This document shows positions 1 through 7,974 of a DNA stretch of 48,507 bases, piece after piece (positions within the stretch are counted from its first letter, which is position 1; each line of letters begins with the position of its first letter). Position numbers and translations under genes: made by a program. This DNA is from Prevotella sp. Lineage in GTDB: Bacteria; Bacteroidota; Bacteroidia; Bacteroidales; Bacteroidaceae. The DNA lies in contig JAFLSG010000012.1 of NCBI GenBank assembly GCA_022511065.1, forward strand, positions 1 through 48,507, in the 5' to 3' direction. Below the pieces are notes generated by a model. That model saw nothing but the letters and a program-made list of their open reading frames with translations. It was not told where the DNA came from and searched no databases.

Positions 1-2
1 AG

Positions 3-92
3 AAATCGCTCACGGAGCTTGATGATTTGCTCGAGAGTCTGAATCTGTCGTTTGGCACCGATATTTCAAAGTATAAACTGGACAAGGAATAA
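3..92 (+). CDS. rpoA: RNA polymerase alpha subunit, C-terminal end (partial)
   Basis: An open frame entering from the left edge encodes 29 residues ending in a stop at 90-92, with the stretch KSLTELDDLLESLNLSFG. This looks like the last helix of the alpha-subunit C-terminal domain, where 'ksL-E' and 'L-E-L--L-L-FG' patterns are usual. The call rests mainly on position: rpoA directly precedes rplQ in the ribosomal alpha operon of nearly all bacteria, and rplQ starts 33 bases downstream. The rest of the gene lies outside the window. Confidence 0.85.
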   Translation, partial: KSLTELDDLLESLNLSFGTDISKYKLDKE

Positions 93-125
93 GCGTTCCG
101 TTGCCCAATAAAAGAAAAAAGAACA

Positions 126-656
126 ATGAGACATAATAAGAAATTCAACCATCTCGGTCGTACTGCATCTCACCGTAAGGCAATGTTGGCAAACATGGCC
201 ATCTCGCTGATCATGCACAAAAGAATCACTACGACCGTCGCAAAGGCCAAGGCCTTGAAGAAGTACGTGGAGCCGCTGATTACGAAGGCGAAGGAGGATT
301 CCACCAACTCTCGCCGCGTCGTGTTCAGCTATCTGCAGAACAAAGAGGTCATCAAGGAACTCTTCGGTCCCGTTGCCGAGAAAGTAGGCGACCGTCCCGG
401 TGGCTACACCCGCATCATCAAGCTCGGCACCCGTAAGGGCGACGCTGCTGAGATTTGCTTCATCGAGCTCGTAGATTTCGACGAGGCAATGGCTAAGGAC
501 ACCAAGAAGAAGAGCACCCGCCGCTCCCGCAAGTCTGCCCCCAAGACAGAGGCTCCCGCCGCTGAGGAGGCAAAGGCAGAGGCACCCGTAGAGGAGGCCG
601 CAGCTCCCGCTGAGGAAGCTCCCGCTGCCGAGAGCGAGGCTCCGAAGGCTGAATAA
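126..656 (+). CDS. rplQ: 50S ribosomal protein L17
   Basis: Encodes 176 residues. The first ~120 form the L17 fold of the large ribosomal subunit, beginning [20 protein letters not shown] and including PGGYTRI, both hallmarks of the family. The remaining ~55 residues are a Lys/Arg patch followed by an Ala/Pro/Glu-rich tail of repeated EEAPAAE-like units; such acidic tails are common on Bacteroidota L17 and absent from the ~127-residue E. coli protein. It is the last gene of the alpha operon after rpoA and is followed at once by a strong terminator, so it is probably co-transcribed with rpoA from a promoter outside the window. Confidence 0.98.
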   Translation: MRHNKKFNHLGRTASHRKAMLANMAISLIMHKRITTTVAKAKALKKYVEPLITKAKEDSTNSRRVVFSYLQNKEVIKELFGPVAEKVGDRPGGYTRIIKLGTRKGDAAEICFIELVDFDEAMAKDTKKKSTRRSRKSAPKTEAPAAEEAKAEAPVEEAAAPAEEAPAAESEAPKAE

Positions 657-682
657 TCAAACGCTTTTCATGCGAACTATAG

Positions 683-720
683 AAGCCCGCACCCTTCAAT
701 GGGGTGCGGGCTTTTTTTGT
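683..720 (+). terminator. Rho-independent terminator after rplQ
   Basis: Perfect 12-bp inverted repeat AAGCCCGCACCC (683-694) and GGGTGCGGGCTT (702-713) with a 7-base loop, running into a T tract at 712-718. It lies 26 bases after the rplQ stop and closes the ribosomal operon. Confidence 0.95.
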
Positions 721-804
721 TTTAATTCTTGTCAGAACGTGTTTTAGTGATTGGATGGCTGCCGTGGCATGCGAGCAGATCCGATAAAATTGCATAGATT
801 AGTG

Positions 805-840
805 AGGGTGTGTCAAACGACGCACCCTTATTTTATTTTA
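805..840 (+). terminator. Hairpin with T/A-rich tail upstream of the small unknown gene
   Basis: AGGGTGTGTC (805-814) pairs with GACGCACCCT (819-828), with one G-U pair and an AAAC loop, followed by TATTTTATTTTA. The shape is a terminator, yet no gene ends just before it, so it may be a back-up terminator for rplQ or a leader element of the gene at 861. Confidence 0.5.
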
Positions 841-860
841 CAATTTTATTAAAAACACAA

Positions 861-1178
861 ATGAAGAAAAACAAATTCTCTGCCGACACTCCGCTGTCGG
901 CTCTGTTCCGCCGCACGTTCCATGACGACTTGCGGCAAGTGATTGACTCTTGGCGCCCCGCACTTGTCGGTTGCCCGCCCGATGTGGACGCGCTCTCGCT
1001 GACCTCCTTCTGCTTCGACCGGCGGCAGCTGCACGCCAAACGGGTCTATATGGACTTGATAGGACTGATGGAGCGGGGCGCGCTGCGGCCGTCGTTGTGT
1101 GCGCGCTGGGTACTGCCGCCGCCGGAGTTCGGCTGTGAGCCGGAAGGAGGAAATAGGGTTCTCCCTAACAAGGTTTAG
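861..1178 (+). CDS. Small protein of unknown function
   Basis: Encodes 105 residues if started at ATG 861 (MKKNKFSADTPL). A longer reading frame opens at 810, but that codon lies inside a hairpin, so 861 is preferred. The product has no signal peptide or membrane segment. It is rich in Arg, Leu and Pro, with two cysteines in the middle (VGCPP and SFCFD) and a Pro-rich C-terminal part. I do not recognise a family. It is framed by a terminator-like hairpin on each side, and its stop codon lies inside the downstream one, which suggests a self-contained transcription unit. No convincing TAnnTTTG promoter is visible ahead of it, so it may not be expressed. Confidence 0.5.
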   Translation: MKKNKFSADTPLSALFRRTFHDDLRQVIDSWRPALVGCPPDVDALSLTSFCFDRRQLHAKRVYMDLIGLMERGALRPSLCARWVLPPPEFGCEPEGGNRVLPNKV

Positions 1179-1194
1179 GGAAAACCCTTTTTCT
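1155..1194 (+). terminator. Rho-independent terminator overlapping a stop codon
   Basis: Inverted repeat AGGGTTCTCCCTAA (1155-1168) with TTAGGGAAAACCCT (1175-1188): 14-bp arms with one mismatch and a 6-base loop, followed by TTTTCTTT. The stop codon of the upstream small gene (1176-1178) lies in the right arm. Confidence 0.8.
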
Positions 1195-1212
1195 TTGTTG
1201 GCGCAAAATGAT

Positions 1213-1220
1213 TATCTTTG
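1213..1220 (+). promoter_or_regulatory. Bacteroidota -7 promoter element for the lipoprotein gene
   Basis: TATCTTTG matches the TAnnTTTG consensus of the primary Bacteroidota sigma factor. It lies 31 bases before the ATG at 1252. A TTTG at 1194-1197 is closer than the usual 19-21-base spacing, so the -33 part is weak. Confidence 0.65.
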
Positions 1221-1251
1221 CAGCGTGAATCATTAAAAAGACGTGACGGTT

Positions 1252-2085
1252 ATGAAGAAAGTGATGATGATATCGGTCGGTGCGCTGCTGTTGCTGAGCA
1301 GTTGCGGGAGTTATGCGGGGGCAGGTGCCTATACGGGTGGTTCGTTTGGCTCGATTATTGGGTCTGCCATCGGCGGGATTGCCGGAGGGCCTCGGGGCAG
1401 CGACATCGGGACGCTGATAGGAATGGCGGGCGGTGCTGCCGTGGGAGCAGCCGTGGGTGCGGCGGCGGATAATGCGCAGCAGCAGAAATATGAGGAGTAT
1501 CAGTCGAGCCGACAGCAGGTTAATCGGCGGTCGAGCGGTGCTGATAGCCGGTCGGATTATAGTTATGGGAATGGTTATGATAACCGTGGGAATGGCGGTT
1601 ATCATAATGGGAATAACGGCAATGGTAGTTATAATCCAGGGAATAATGGTAATAGCGGACATCATCACAATGGTAAGCCGGACGACAGGCTGTTTGGTTT
1701 CGACGAGCATTTCAACAGCACGCCTGAGATGCGGCAGAGTTTGGAAATCCGCAATGCCCGGATATTAGATGCCACGCACGACGGGGTGCTGACCCGTGGC
1801 GAGGAGGCGCGCATGGTGTTCGAGATATACAACCACTCCGCAAAGCCTGTGTTCAGTGTGCAGCCCGCCGTGGCGGAGGTGACGGGCAACCGCCACATCC
1901 ATATCTCCGAGAATGTGCTGATAGAGAGCATCCCTCCCCGTCAGGGCATCCGCTACACGGCCATCATCCGTGCCGACAAGGGATTGAAGGACGGCAGGGC
2001 GGTCATCAGCGTCGGGGTGCTTCAAGGGAATAAGGAGATTCCTTCGCTTACGCAGCAGTTTACGATTCAGACTCGGAAGCATTGA
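1252..2085 (+). CDS. Glycine-zipper lipoprotein
   Basis: Encodes 277 residues. The ATG at 1252 is chosen over a GTG at 1243 because it gives a standard lipoprotein signal peptide, MKKVMMISVGALLLLSSC, with the lipidated Cys at 18. Residues ~22-75 are a Gly/Ala-rich glycine-zipper segment (GGSFGSIIGSAIGGIAGG and similar), as in OmpA-linked or SlyB/YMGG-type envelope proteins that insert into or span membranes. Residues ~100-145 are low-complexity Asn/Gly/His/Tyr sequence. The C-terminal ~120 residues look like an Ig-like beta-sandwich (LTRGEEARMVFEIYNHS onward). It is probably anchored in the outer membrane. It stands alone behind its own promoter, convergent with rlpA 13 bases away. The exact role is unknown. 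Confidence 0.85.
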   Translation: MKKVMMISVGALLLLSSCGSYAGAGAYTGGSFGSIIGSAIGGIAGGPRGSDIGTLIGMAGGAAVGAAVGAAADNAQQQKYEEYQSSRQQVNRRSSGADSRSDYSYGNGYDNRGNGGYHNGNNGNGSYNPGNNGNSGHHHNGKPDDRLFGFDEHFNSTPEMRQSLEIRNARILDATHDGVLTRGEEARMVFEIYNHSAKPVFSVQPAVAEVTGNRHIHISENVLIESIPPRQGIRYTAIIRADKGLKDGRAVISVGVLQGNKEIPSLTQQFTIQTRKH

Positions 2086-2098
2086 ATGAGCGGTCGTA

Positions 2099-2644
2099 TC
2101 AATGGCTGCTCATCTTGTTATTCCCACTAATTTGCGACTGCCCCTTCTCTTGCTGCTCCTTCTGCCGCTTCTCACGCTGTTCCCGCAGTTCCATCCAGAT
2201 GGGCTTTTCGCCGTCGCCGTCGTTTGTTCCCAAATCGAACTCAGGCAAGTCAATGGTGTCATCGGGCTTGAAGGGGATGGCAGACGGGTGATAACGCTCC
2301 ACGGTGACGGGGGCGATGCCTTGTGCGATGATGCCGATTTCCGTGGCAGCACGCACGGAGAGGTCGATGATTCTGCCTTTCACGTAAGGCCCACGGTCGG
2401 TGACGCGCACGATGACATGCTTGCCGTTGGCGGGGTTGGTGACACGCAGCAGCGTGCCGAAGGGGTAGGTACGGTGGGCGCAGGTCAGACTGTCGTGGTG
2501 CAGCCGCTCGCCGCTTGCGGTGCGCCTTCCCGTGAATTTCTTTGCGTAGTAAGAAGCTTTACCACGCTGTGACTGTGCCAGCGTGGTAAAGCTGAATGCG
2601 ATAATCGCTAATAGGGTTATAATGACTCTTTTACCGAATACCAT
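2099..2644 (-). CDS. rlpA: RlpA-like septal ring protein (DPBB domain)
   Basis: Encodes 181 residues with a Sec signal peptide (MVFGKRVIITLLAIIAFSFT, cleavage near TLAQ). Residues ~27-120 are a double-psi beta-barrel of the RlpA family, with GKASYYAKKFTGRRTASGE, the PFGTLLRVTN strand and VRVTDRGPYVKGRIIDLS, whose Asp is the conserved candidate acidic residue. RlpA proteins in some bacteria are lytic transglycosylases acting on denuded septal peptidoglycan; whether this one is active cannot be seen. There is no SPOR domain. The C-terminus is instead a charged, Gln/Glu/Lys-rich tail (ELREQREKRQKEQQEKG). It follows gdhA by 6 bases on the same strand and is probably co-transcribed with it. Confidence 0.88.
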   Translation of the reverse strand: MVFGKRVIITLLAIIAFSFTTLAQSQRGKASYYAKKFTGRRTASGERLHHDSLTCAHRTYPFGTLLRVTNPANGKHVIVRVTDRGPYVKGRIIDLSVRAATEIGIIAQGIAPVTVERYHPSAIPFKPDDTIDLPEFDLGTNDGDGEKPIWMELREQREKRQKEQQEKGQSQISGNNKMSSH

Positions 2645-2650
2645 CTACGG

Positions 2651-3985
2651 TTATACGATGCCCTGCGCCATCATGGCGTTTGCCACCTTCATGAAGCCGG
2701 CAACGTTGGCACCCTTCACGTAGTTGATGTAGTTGCCTTCCTTACCATACTTCACGCACTGGGCATGGATGTTGGACATAATCTGGTGCAGGCGCTGATC
2801 CACCTCCTCGCTGCTCCACGAGAGGCGCATCGAGTTCTGGGTCATCTCCAAGCCAGAGGTTGCCACACCGCCGGCGTTCACCGCCTTGCCCGGAGCGAAC
2901 AACTGACCTGCTGCAATGAACTTGTTCACAGCCTCTGCCGTACATCCCATGTTCGACACCTCTGCCACGCAGAGCGGCTTCTGCGCGAGAATCTTCTCCG
3001 CATCGTCGCCGTCAAGCTCGTTCTGGGTAGCGCAGGGCAGGTAGATGTCCGCCTTCTGCTCCCACGGCTTCTTGTTCTCGAAGAACGTTGCACCGTCAAA
3101 CTCCTCAGCGTAGGGCTGGCACACGTCGTTACCGCTTGCGCGCAGCTCGAGCATGTACTCAATCTTCTCTGCGTCAAGTCCCTCGGGGTCGTAGATGTAG
3201 CCGTCAGGTCCGCTGATGGTGATTACCTTCGCACCGAGTTCCGTCGCCTTCTTCGCAGCACCCCATGCCACATTTCCGAAACCGGAGAGTGCAACGGTCT
3301 TGCCCTTGATGTCAAGCCCGTGCTCGGTGAGCATCTGGTTTACGAAGTAGAGTGCGCCGTAGCCCGTAGCCTCTGGACGCAGGATGCTGCCGCCCCATTC
3401 CATGCCCTTGCCCGTGAGCACGCCCTGGAACTGGTGGGTCAGCTTCTTGTACTGCCCGTAGAGGTAGCCAATTTCGCGTGCGCCTACGCCGATGTCACCA
3501 GCCGGCACGTCCTCGTCGGGACCGATGTGGCGGTACAGTTCCGTCATGAATGCCTGGCAGAACTTCATCACCTCGTTGTCGCTCTTTCCGCGGATGGAGA
3601 AGTCAGAGCCGCCCTTACCGCCGCCCATCGGCAGCGTGGTGAGCGCATTCTTGAAGGTCTGCTCAAAGCCGAGGAACTTCAAGATGGACAGGTTCACCGA
3701 CGGGTGGAAGCGCAGTCCGCCCTTGTAGGGACCTATCGCGCTGTTGAACTGCACGCGGTAACCGAGGTTCACCTGTACCTCGCCCTTGTCATCGACCCAG
3801 GGCACACGGAACGTGATGACGCGCTCCGGCTCCACGATGCGCTCTATAATCTTTGCCTTCTCAAACTCGGGATGCTTGTTATAGACATCCTTGATTGAGT
3901 CCAACACTTCTCTCACAGCCTGCAAGTATTCACCTTCTCCTGGGTGCTTGCGCTCCAGGCCTTGCATGATTTCTTCTACATTCAT
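2651..3985 (-). CDS. gdhA: NADP-specific glutamate dehydrogenase
   Basis: Encodes 444 residues, the usual length of hexameric bacterial GdhA. The enzyme reversibly aminates 2-oxoglutarate to glutamate and is the main ammonium-assimilation route in many Bacteroidales. The N-terminal substrate domain has YKGGLRFHPSVN and PMGGGKGGSDF with catalytic Lys124, followed by GPDEDVPAGDIGVGAREIGY. The Rossmann domain carries KTVALSGFGNVAWGAA. The final ~60 residues contain VNAGGVATSGLEMTQN. It has its own well-formed promoter and probably drives rlpA behind it. Assignment to the NADP form rests on overall family resemblance. Confidence 0.97.
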   Translation of the reverse strand: MNVEEIMQGLERKHPGEGEYLQAVREVLDSIKDVYNKHPEFEKAKIIERIVEPERVITFRVPWVDDKGEVQVNLGYRVQFNSAIGPYKGGLRFHPSVNLSILKFLGFEQTFKNALTTLPMGGGKGGSDFSIRGKSDNEVMKFCQAFMTELYRHIGPDEDVPAGDIGVGAREIGYLYGQYKKLTHQFQGVLTGKGMEWGGSILRPEATGYGALYFVNQMLTEHGLDIKGKTVALSGFGNVAWGAAKKATELGAKVITISGPDGYIYDPEGLDAEKIEYMLELRASGNDVCQPYAEEFDGATFFENKKPWEQKADIYLPCATQNELDGDDAEKILAQKPLCVAEVSNMGCTAEAVNKFIAAGQLFAPGKAVNAGGVATSGLEMTQNSMRLSWSSEEVDQRLHQIMSNIHAQCVKYGKEGNYINYVKGANVAGFMKVANAMMAQGIV

Positions 3986-4032
3986 GGTCTTTACGATTTT
4001 TAGTTAGTATCAAAATGTCATTTAAAACGCTG

Positions 4033-4064
4033 CAAAAGTAGGCAAAATCCCATTACCCGCCAAA
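4033..4064 (-). promoter_or_regulatory. Promoter of gdhA-rlpA
   Basis: Read on the minus strand: TTTG (4064-4061), 20 bases, then TACTTTTG (4040-4033). This is a full match to the Bacteroidota -33/-7 pattern and predicts a ~42-base leader before the gdhA ATG. Confidence 0.85.
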
Positions 4065-4099
4065 GATTTTTCTGAATATTTTCTTCATAAAGTTACATT

Positions 4100-4145
4100 T
4101 TGTTAAAATCCGCCGATGCTTGGCAAAGCGTTCACCAAGCATCGG
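4100..4145 (-). terminator. Terminator of the sigma/anti-sigma/barrel operon
   Basis: Perfect 11-bp inverted repeat CCGATGCTTGG (4113-4123) and CCAAGCATCGG (4135-4145) with an 11-base loop. On the minus strand it is followed by a short T-rich stretch (GGATTTTAAC). It lies 21 bases after the stop of the barrel gene. Confidence 0.75.
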
Positions 4146-4165
4146 GGATTGCGAGAGAGTGTGTG

Positions 4166-6754
4166 TCAGAGGCGATTACGCTCGCTCTGTCCGGCGTGCG
4201 AACCCTTGTAGCGGCTGCGGGTGGCGTTGAACTTCCACGAGATGTCGAGGCCGATGCGCTGCGCATCGCGGTACTCGCGGAACTGCGTGCGGGTGTTGAT
4301 GCCGCCGTAGGCGGTCATCTTTATGTAGCGTGTGCGGAGGAGGTCCGTGGCCTTGAGTGCCACGCTGAGGCTCTTGTCCTTCAGGAACTGGCGGCTGATG
4401 CGGAAGTCCATGCCGCCCGAGGTCTTCACTTGTGCGCAGCCCGACTGTGTATAAGGTCTGAGGTCGCCGCTCACGTTCAGCAGCCAGTCGTGGGGCAGGG
4501 TGAAGGTATTGTCGAGGCTGAAAGTAGTGCAGAGACCGTTCCATACGTGGGTGCAGCCCATCGCCTCATAGTCCGAATCGTCGAAGAAGAAGTTGGCGGA
4601 GTTGTTCATCTGCCAGCATCCGACCTTCGGCGTAAACGTGAGCGTGATGCCGTAAATCTGTCGCCGTGGCATGTTGCGGTAGTCCATCAGCATCACGCCC
4701 GGGTGATTCTCATCGTCGTAAGCACTCTGGAAGGAGGTGATGGTGTTTTTGATGTACTGGTATTCAGCCTGGAAATAGATCCATTTCCAGTTCGAACTCC
4801 ATGACACGGCATAGTTGGTCTGCGGCTGCAGATAGGGATTGCCCATGTCGTACTCATACTTGCTGCGGTAGTTCACGGCTGACGACATATTGCCGTAAGA
4901 CGGATTGTAGCGGTAGGTGGAGTAGGCGAGCGTATGTGACCAAGCCTCAGAGCGGTAGCTGACGGACGCGCGGGGGATGAGTACGTGGTAGTTGCGGCTC
5001 ACTTCGTCGTTCCTGATGCCGTCGGTCTCATAGTCGTTGTACTCGTTTTGCCAGCGCAGTCCCGCGTTCAGGGAATACTTTCCGAAGGTCAGCGCATAGT
5101 TGGCGAAGAGCGACCACGTGGTGGTATGCTGACTGACATGGTTGTCTGCCGAGAAGCCGCTTTGCTGGAAGTCGCTCGTGCGGCTTAGATTGGATGCCTC
5201 TTCGCCGAAGGTGAGGCTGCCCGTCGGCACGGGTGCAGTGACCACGAACTTCTCTGCGACGAGGCGGCTTTTGGTGTCTGTCTGGCTGCCTATGATGTCG
5301 CCGCCCGATGCCTCGGTCTCGCCCGTCATCTCGTATTCGTGTTTCTCCGCATGCCAGTCTGCGCCGAAGTCCAGTTTCCACTTCCCGATTTCGCCCACGT
5401 AGTAGGCGTTCACCGAGTTGTGAAGGTGTGGTTTGTCGCGTGTGGTCGAGATGCTGTGTCCGCCGTCCACGCGCTCTCCGTCGCGCCATACCTGCTCATC
5501 GCTTGTGTGCGTGTTCTTCAGCGCACCGAGATAGCAGAATGCCGTGTAGGTGAATCCCACGGAGTGGCGGTCGCTGATGTCCCAGTTCCAACCGAGGTCG
5601 GCAAAGAGGTATCTCGTCTTTGCGCGCCACTCTCCGTCCCTTTCATAGTCCCATGTGCTTGAGGCAATCAGTTGGTCGGATGACTCGGCAGTGATGAGGG
5701 TGGCGTTTTCCGTCAGGTAGCCGCGTGCGAAGAAGTCCATGCCGTTCTTGAGCCGGTAGTTCAGTGCGGCGTTGAGGTTGGCGTAATGCGCCTCTCCCTG
5801 ACGGTAGGCAGCAGAGAAGTTGCCGCTCAGTCCCTCGCCCGCACGGCGGATGGTCTTCAGTCGGATGACCGACCGCACCTCCGCGCCATACTCCGCACCG
5901 GGTGTCGTGATGATTTCCGCCGAGAGGATTTCGTCGGCACGCAGACGGTTAAGCTCATCCATGTTGCGGATTTTCTTGTTGTTCACGTAGATTTCCGGCT
6001 TGCCGCGCCCCACCACCGTGCCGTCCGCCATCATGAGTGGCAGGTGGCGCAGCATCTCGCTGACCATGCCGAACTGCTCGAGCGGCGTGCCTTGCACGTT
6101 GGCAAGTATGCCCCGCTCGGTGGCGGTGTAGAGCCGTTTCGTGCCTTTCACGTTCACGGTCTTCAGGTTGTAGGTCTCTGCGGCGAGTTGTATCGTGCCG
6201 ATGTTCGTGACGGCTGTCTCGCGCTCTACGGTCTTATAGCCGATGCAACTGATGCGTGCGATGACCCTCGGTGCGCCGCAGGGTATCACGAAGTCGCCCG
6301 CCTCGTTGCTCACGCCGCCCGTCAGGAATACTGCCGAGTCCGCCTGTTCGCCTGTGGGATTGGGTGTGCTGCCCGCGCCTTTCGGTACGGTGAGCAGCGC
6401 GATGTTGGCGTAAGGCACGGGCTGTCCCGCCTCGTCGATGATGCGCCCGGAGAGTTTGGTCGCCTCCTTGTGGGTGCATTCCACGTAGATATCGTTGCCG
6501 TCCGTCACGATGCGCACGGGATAGAAGCCTGTCACCTGTCTTACTGCCTCCGTTGCCGTGGCGTTGCGCAGACGGGTGGTGACGGTGAAGTCCTCCAATT
6601 CGTCAAAGATGAAGTTCAGTTTCTTCTCGCTTTGCACGCTGTCTATCCAGATGAGCGCCTCGGCGAGTGAGGTGCCGTTGAAGTCGCGCGTGAGCCGTTG
6701 TGCGCTTGCTCCTATCGTGGCAAGGCACATGATGATGAGATATAAGTGTTTCAT
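4166..6754 (-). CDS. STN-domain outer-membrane beta-barrel protein (TonB-receptor-like)
   Basis: Encodes 862 residues with signal peptide MKHLYLIIMCLATIGASAQ. Residues ~20-95 form a secretin/TonB short N-terminal (STN) domain, the part that touches an inner-membrane anti-sigma factor. Residues ~98-195 form a carboxypeptidase-regulatory-like Ig domain (LSGRIIDEAGQPVPYANIAL). A plug-like segment follows (VVGRGKPEIYVNNKKIRNMDEL), then a ~600-residue outer-membrane barrel of the OMP_b-brl_3 type, with alternating aromatic strands up to the end (ISWKFNATR). It lacks the DEVVVIGYG segment of SusC proteins and no susD follows, so it is not an ordinary SusC. It is the third gene of an operon behind an ECF sigma and its anti-sigma, 5 bases downstream. 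It is best read as the sensor/transport arm of cell-surface signalling. The ligand is unknown. Confidence 0.88.
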   Translation of the reverse strand: MKHLYLIIMCLATIGASAQRLTRDFNGTSLAEALIWIDSVQSEKKLNFIFDELEDFTVTTRLRNATATEAVRQVTGFYPVRIVTDGNDIYVECTHKEATKLSGRIIDEAGQPVPYANIALLTVPKGAGSTPNPTGEQADSAVFLTGGVSNEAGDFVIPCGAPRVIARISCIGYKTVERETAVTNIGTIQLAAETYNLKTVNVKGTKRLYTATERGILANVQGTPLEQFGMVSEMLRHLPLMMADGTVVGRGKPEIYVNNKKIRNMDELNRLRADEILSAEIITTPGAEYGAEVRSVIRLKTIRRAGEGLSGNFSAAYRQGEAHYANLNAALNYRLKNGMDFFARGYLTENATLITAESSDQLIASSTWDYERDGEWRAKTRYLFADLGWNWDISDRHSVGFTYTAFCYLGALKNTHTSDEQVWRDGERVDGGHSISTTRDKPHLHNSVNAYYVGEIGKWKLDFGADWHAEKHEYEMTGETEASGGDIIGSQTDTKSRLVAEKFVVTAPVPTGSLTFGEEASNLSRTSDFQQSGFSADNHVSQHTTTWSLFANYALTFGKYSLNAGLRWQNEYNDYETDGIRNDEVSRNYHVLIPRASVSYRSEAWSHTLAYSTYRYNPSYGNMSSAVNYRSKYEYDMGNPYLQPQTNYAVSWSSNWKWIYFQAEYQYIKNTITSFQSAYDDENHPGVMLMDYRNMPRRQIYGITLTFTPKVGCWQMNNSANFFFDDSDYEAMGCTHVWNGLCTTFSLDNTFTLPHDWLLNVSGDLRPYTQSGCAQVKTSGGMDFRISRQFLKDKSLSVALKATDLLRTRYIKMTAYGGINTRTQFREYRDAQRIGLDISWKFNATRSRYKGSHAGQSERNRL

Positions 6755-6759
6755 TGGGG

Positions 6760-7347
6760 CTATTCGATGGTGATGGTTTCCTCGCTGAGCGTGAGGTGTA
6801 CTTTCTCAAAGTGGTTGATTTTCTCGATGATGTCGCCGAGCGTGTCGTCGGCTTCCCATTGCAGGTAGAAGCGCAGCGACTTTGCCGCCTCGTTCTTGAA
6901 CCGCACCTTTACGCCGTAGGCTTTGGCGAGTTGCTGCATAATCTTCTGCAGCTCCATGTTGTTGTAGATGATGGGCGGTATTGCCGTTATCGTCTTGTCG
7001 TCTTGTCGCGCTTGCTTTATCACGGGTTTCCGCATGATGACCTCCTCCGTCGGAATGGCATTGTCGGGCGTATGCTCCCTGGTAGTCAGGTGGCTGATGG
7101 CGGCGTAGGAGATGCCCGATAGCATCAGCACGCCGATGATGGCGGCAGCCACCTTATAATATACGGGTCTTTCGCGATGATATGTAGGTCGCTCGCCCTC
7201 CTTCTTCCGCCGTCCGTCCTTATGCTTCTGCCATTCCGTCTCGATGTCCGGCACGTGGATATCCACCTCGTCAAGCATTTCAGCGAGTTGCTTGTCGGTG
7301 TAGCGCTCTGGATGCAGCAGCATCCGCAGTCTTTCTTCTCTTGTCAT
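6760..7347 (-). CDS. FecR-type anti-sigma factor with DUF4974 domain
   Basis: Encodes 195 residues. A soluble, charged N-terminal part of ~65 residues (EERLRMLLHPERYTDKQLAEML) would sit in the cytoplasm and bind the sigma factor. One membrane segment follows near residues 68-87 (VAAAIIGVLMLSGISYAAI). The periplasmic C-terminal part ends in a DUF4974-like fold (NNMELQKIMQQLAKAYGVKV to the end), which in this family meets the STN domain of the outer-membrane partner. It is much shorter than the usual ~320-residue FecR proteins: the central FecR beta-domain is missing. It overlaps the sigma gene by 4 bases, so the two are translationally coupled. Confidence 0.85.
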   Translation of the reverse strand: MTREERLRMLLHPERYTDKQLAEMLDEVDIHVPDIETEWQKHKDGRRKKEGERPTYHRERPVYYKVAAAIIGVLMLSGISYAAISHLTTREHTPDNAIPTEEVIMRKPVIKQARQDDKTITAIPPIIYNNMELQKIMQQLAKAYGVKVRFKNEAAKSLRFYLQWEADDTLGDIIEKINHFEKVHLTLSEETITIE

Positions 7348-7841
7348 GGTTCTCTGTCCTTAAATTGGTTTCTTAACTTCCTCAGCCCCTTCACGATGTG
7401 CTTGTTCACCGCCGACAGGCTGATGCCGAGCCGCGAGGACACCTCTTTGTAGGGCATTTCCTCGTAGTAGTGCATTCGGATGATGCGGCTCGTTTGCGGC
7501 GTCAGTTGTTCCTCCACGTAGCGTTCCACCATCTGCGTCAGTTCCTCGTCGGCAGGGGTAGGCTCCGGGGCTTCCGCTTCTGCCGTCAGTGCGGCTTGGG
7601 CGGTGGCGGCGGTGTGGCGTTGTGCAAGGATGTTGAGGCAACGGTTGCGGATGCAGGTCAGCAGAAAGGCGCGCTGGCTCTCCTCGCGCAGCGGGATGGT
7701 ACCGTCCCACAGCCGGGCGAAGACATCGTGTACCGCGTCCTTCGCCTCGTCCTCGTCACGCAGCAGGATGTGGGCTGCCCGATACATCCTGCCGTATTCC
7801 GAGCGGAAGAGTTGTTCAAACTGTTGTTCCCTGTCTTGCAT
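7344..7841 (-). CDS. ECF-type RNA polymerase sigma factor
   Basis: Encodes 165 residues from ATG 7841 (MQDREQQFEQLFRSEYGRMY). An upstream in-frame start at 7910 would add a non-conserved leader. Region 2 is FRSEYGRMYRAAHILLRDED through DAVHDVFARLWDG. Region 4 is a helix-turn-helix (MPYKEVSSRLGISLSAVNKH). The linker is Ala/Glu/Pro-rich. It is the first gene of a three-gene operon with its anti-sigma and an STN-domain barrel, the standard Bacteroidota surface-signalling layout. It presumably transcribes its own operon or unseen targets when released. Confidence 0.93.
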   Translation of the reverse strand: MQDREQQFEQLFRSEYGRMYRAAHILLRDEDEAKDAVHDVFARLWDGTIPLREESQRAFLLTCIRNRCLNILAQRHTAATAQAALTAEAEAPEPTPADEELTQMVERYVEEQLTPQTSRIIRMHYYEEMPYKEVSSRLGISLSAVNKHIVKGLRKLRNQFKDREP

Positions 7842-7907
7842 CTTTCGTTTGCCGTCGTTTGTTGATAATACAGGCGGACAGGAGATTTCATCACCCCCAT
7901 TCAGGCA

Positions 7908-7915
7908 CAAATTTA
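7908..7915 (-). promoter_or_regulatory. Possible -7 element of the sigma-factor operon
   Basis: TAAATTTG on the minus strand fits TAnnTTTG, 66 bases upstream of the sigma ATG. No TTTG at the usual distance is visible, so this is tentative. Confidence 0.4.
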
Positions 7916-7957
7916 CGAAAAAGTGGCAAATGGAGGGCGGCAGTCCCGTATTTTTTG

Positions 7958-7965
7958 TAACTTTG
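7958..7965 (+). promoter_or_regulatory. -7 promoter element of the carbonic-anhydrase-like gene
   Basis: TAACTTTG, 9 bases before the ATG at 7975, inside CCGTATTTTTTGTAACTTTG. Nearly the same string precedes bcp. Start-site spacing suggests a very short leader. Confidence 0.55.
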
Positions 7966-7974
7966 CGCCCACTT

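Noticed and set aside
810..860. Upstream start for the small unknown gene
   Set aside because: The codon at 810 lies within the stem of a terminator-like hairpin; ATG 861 is more plausible.
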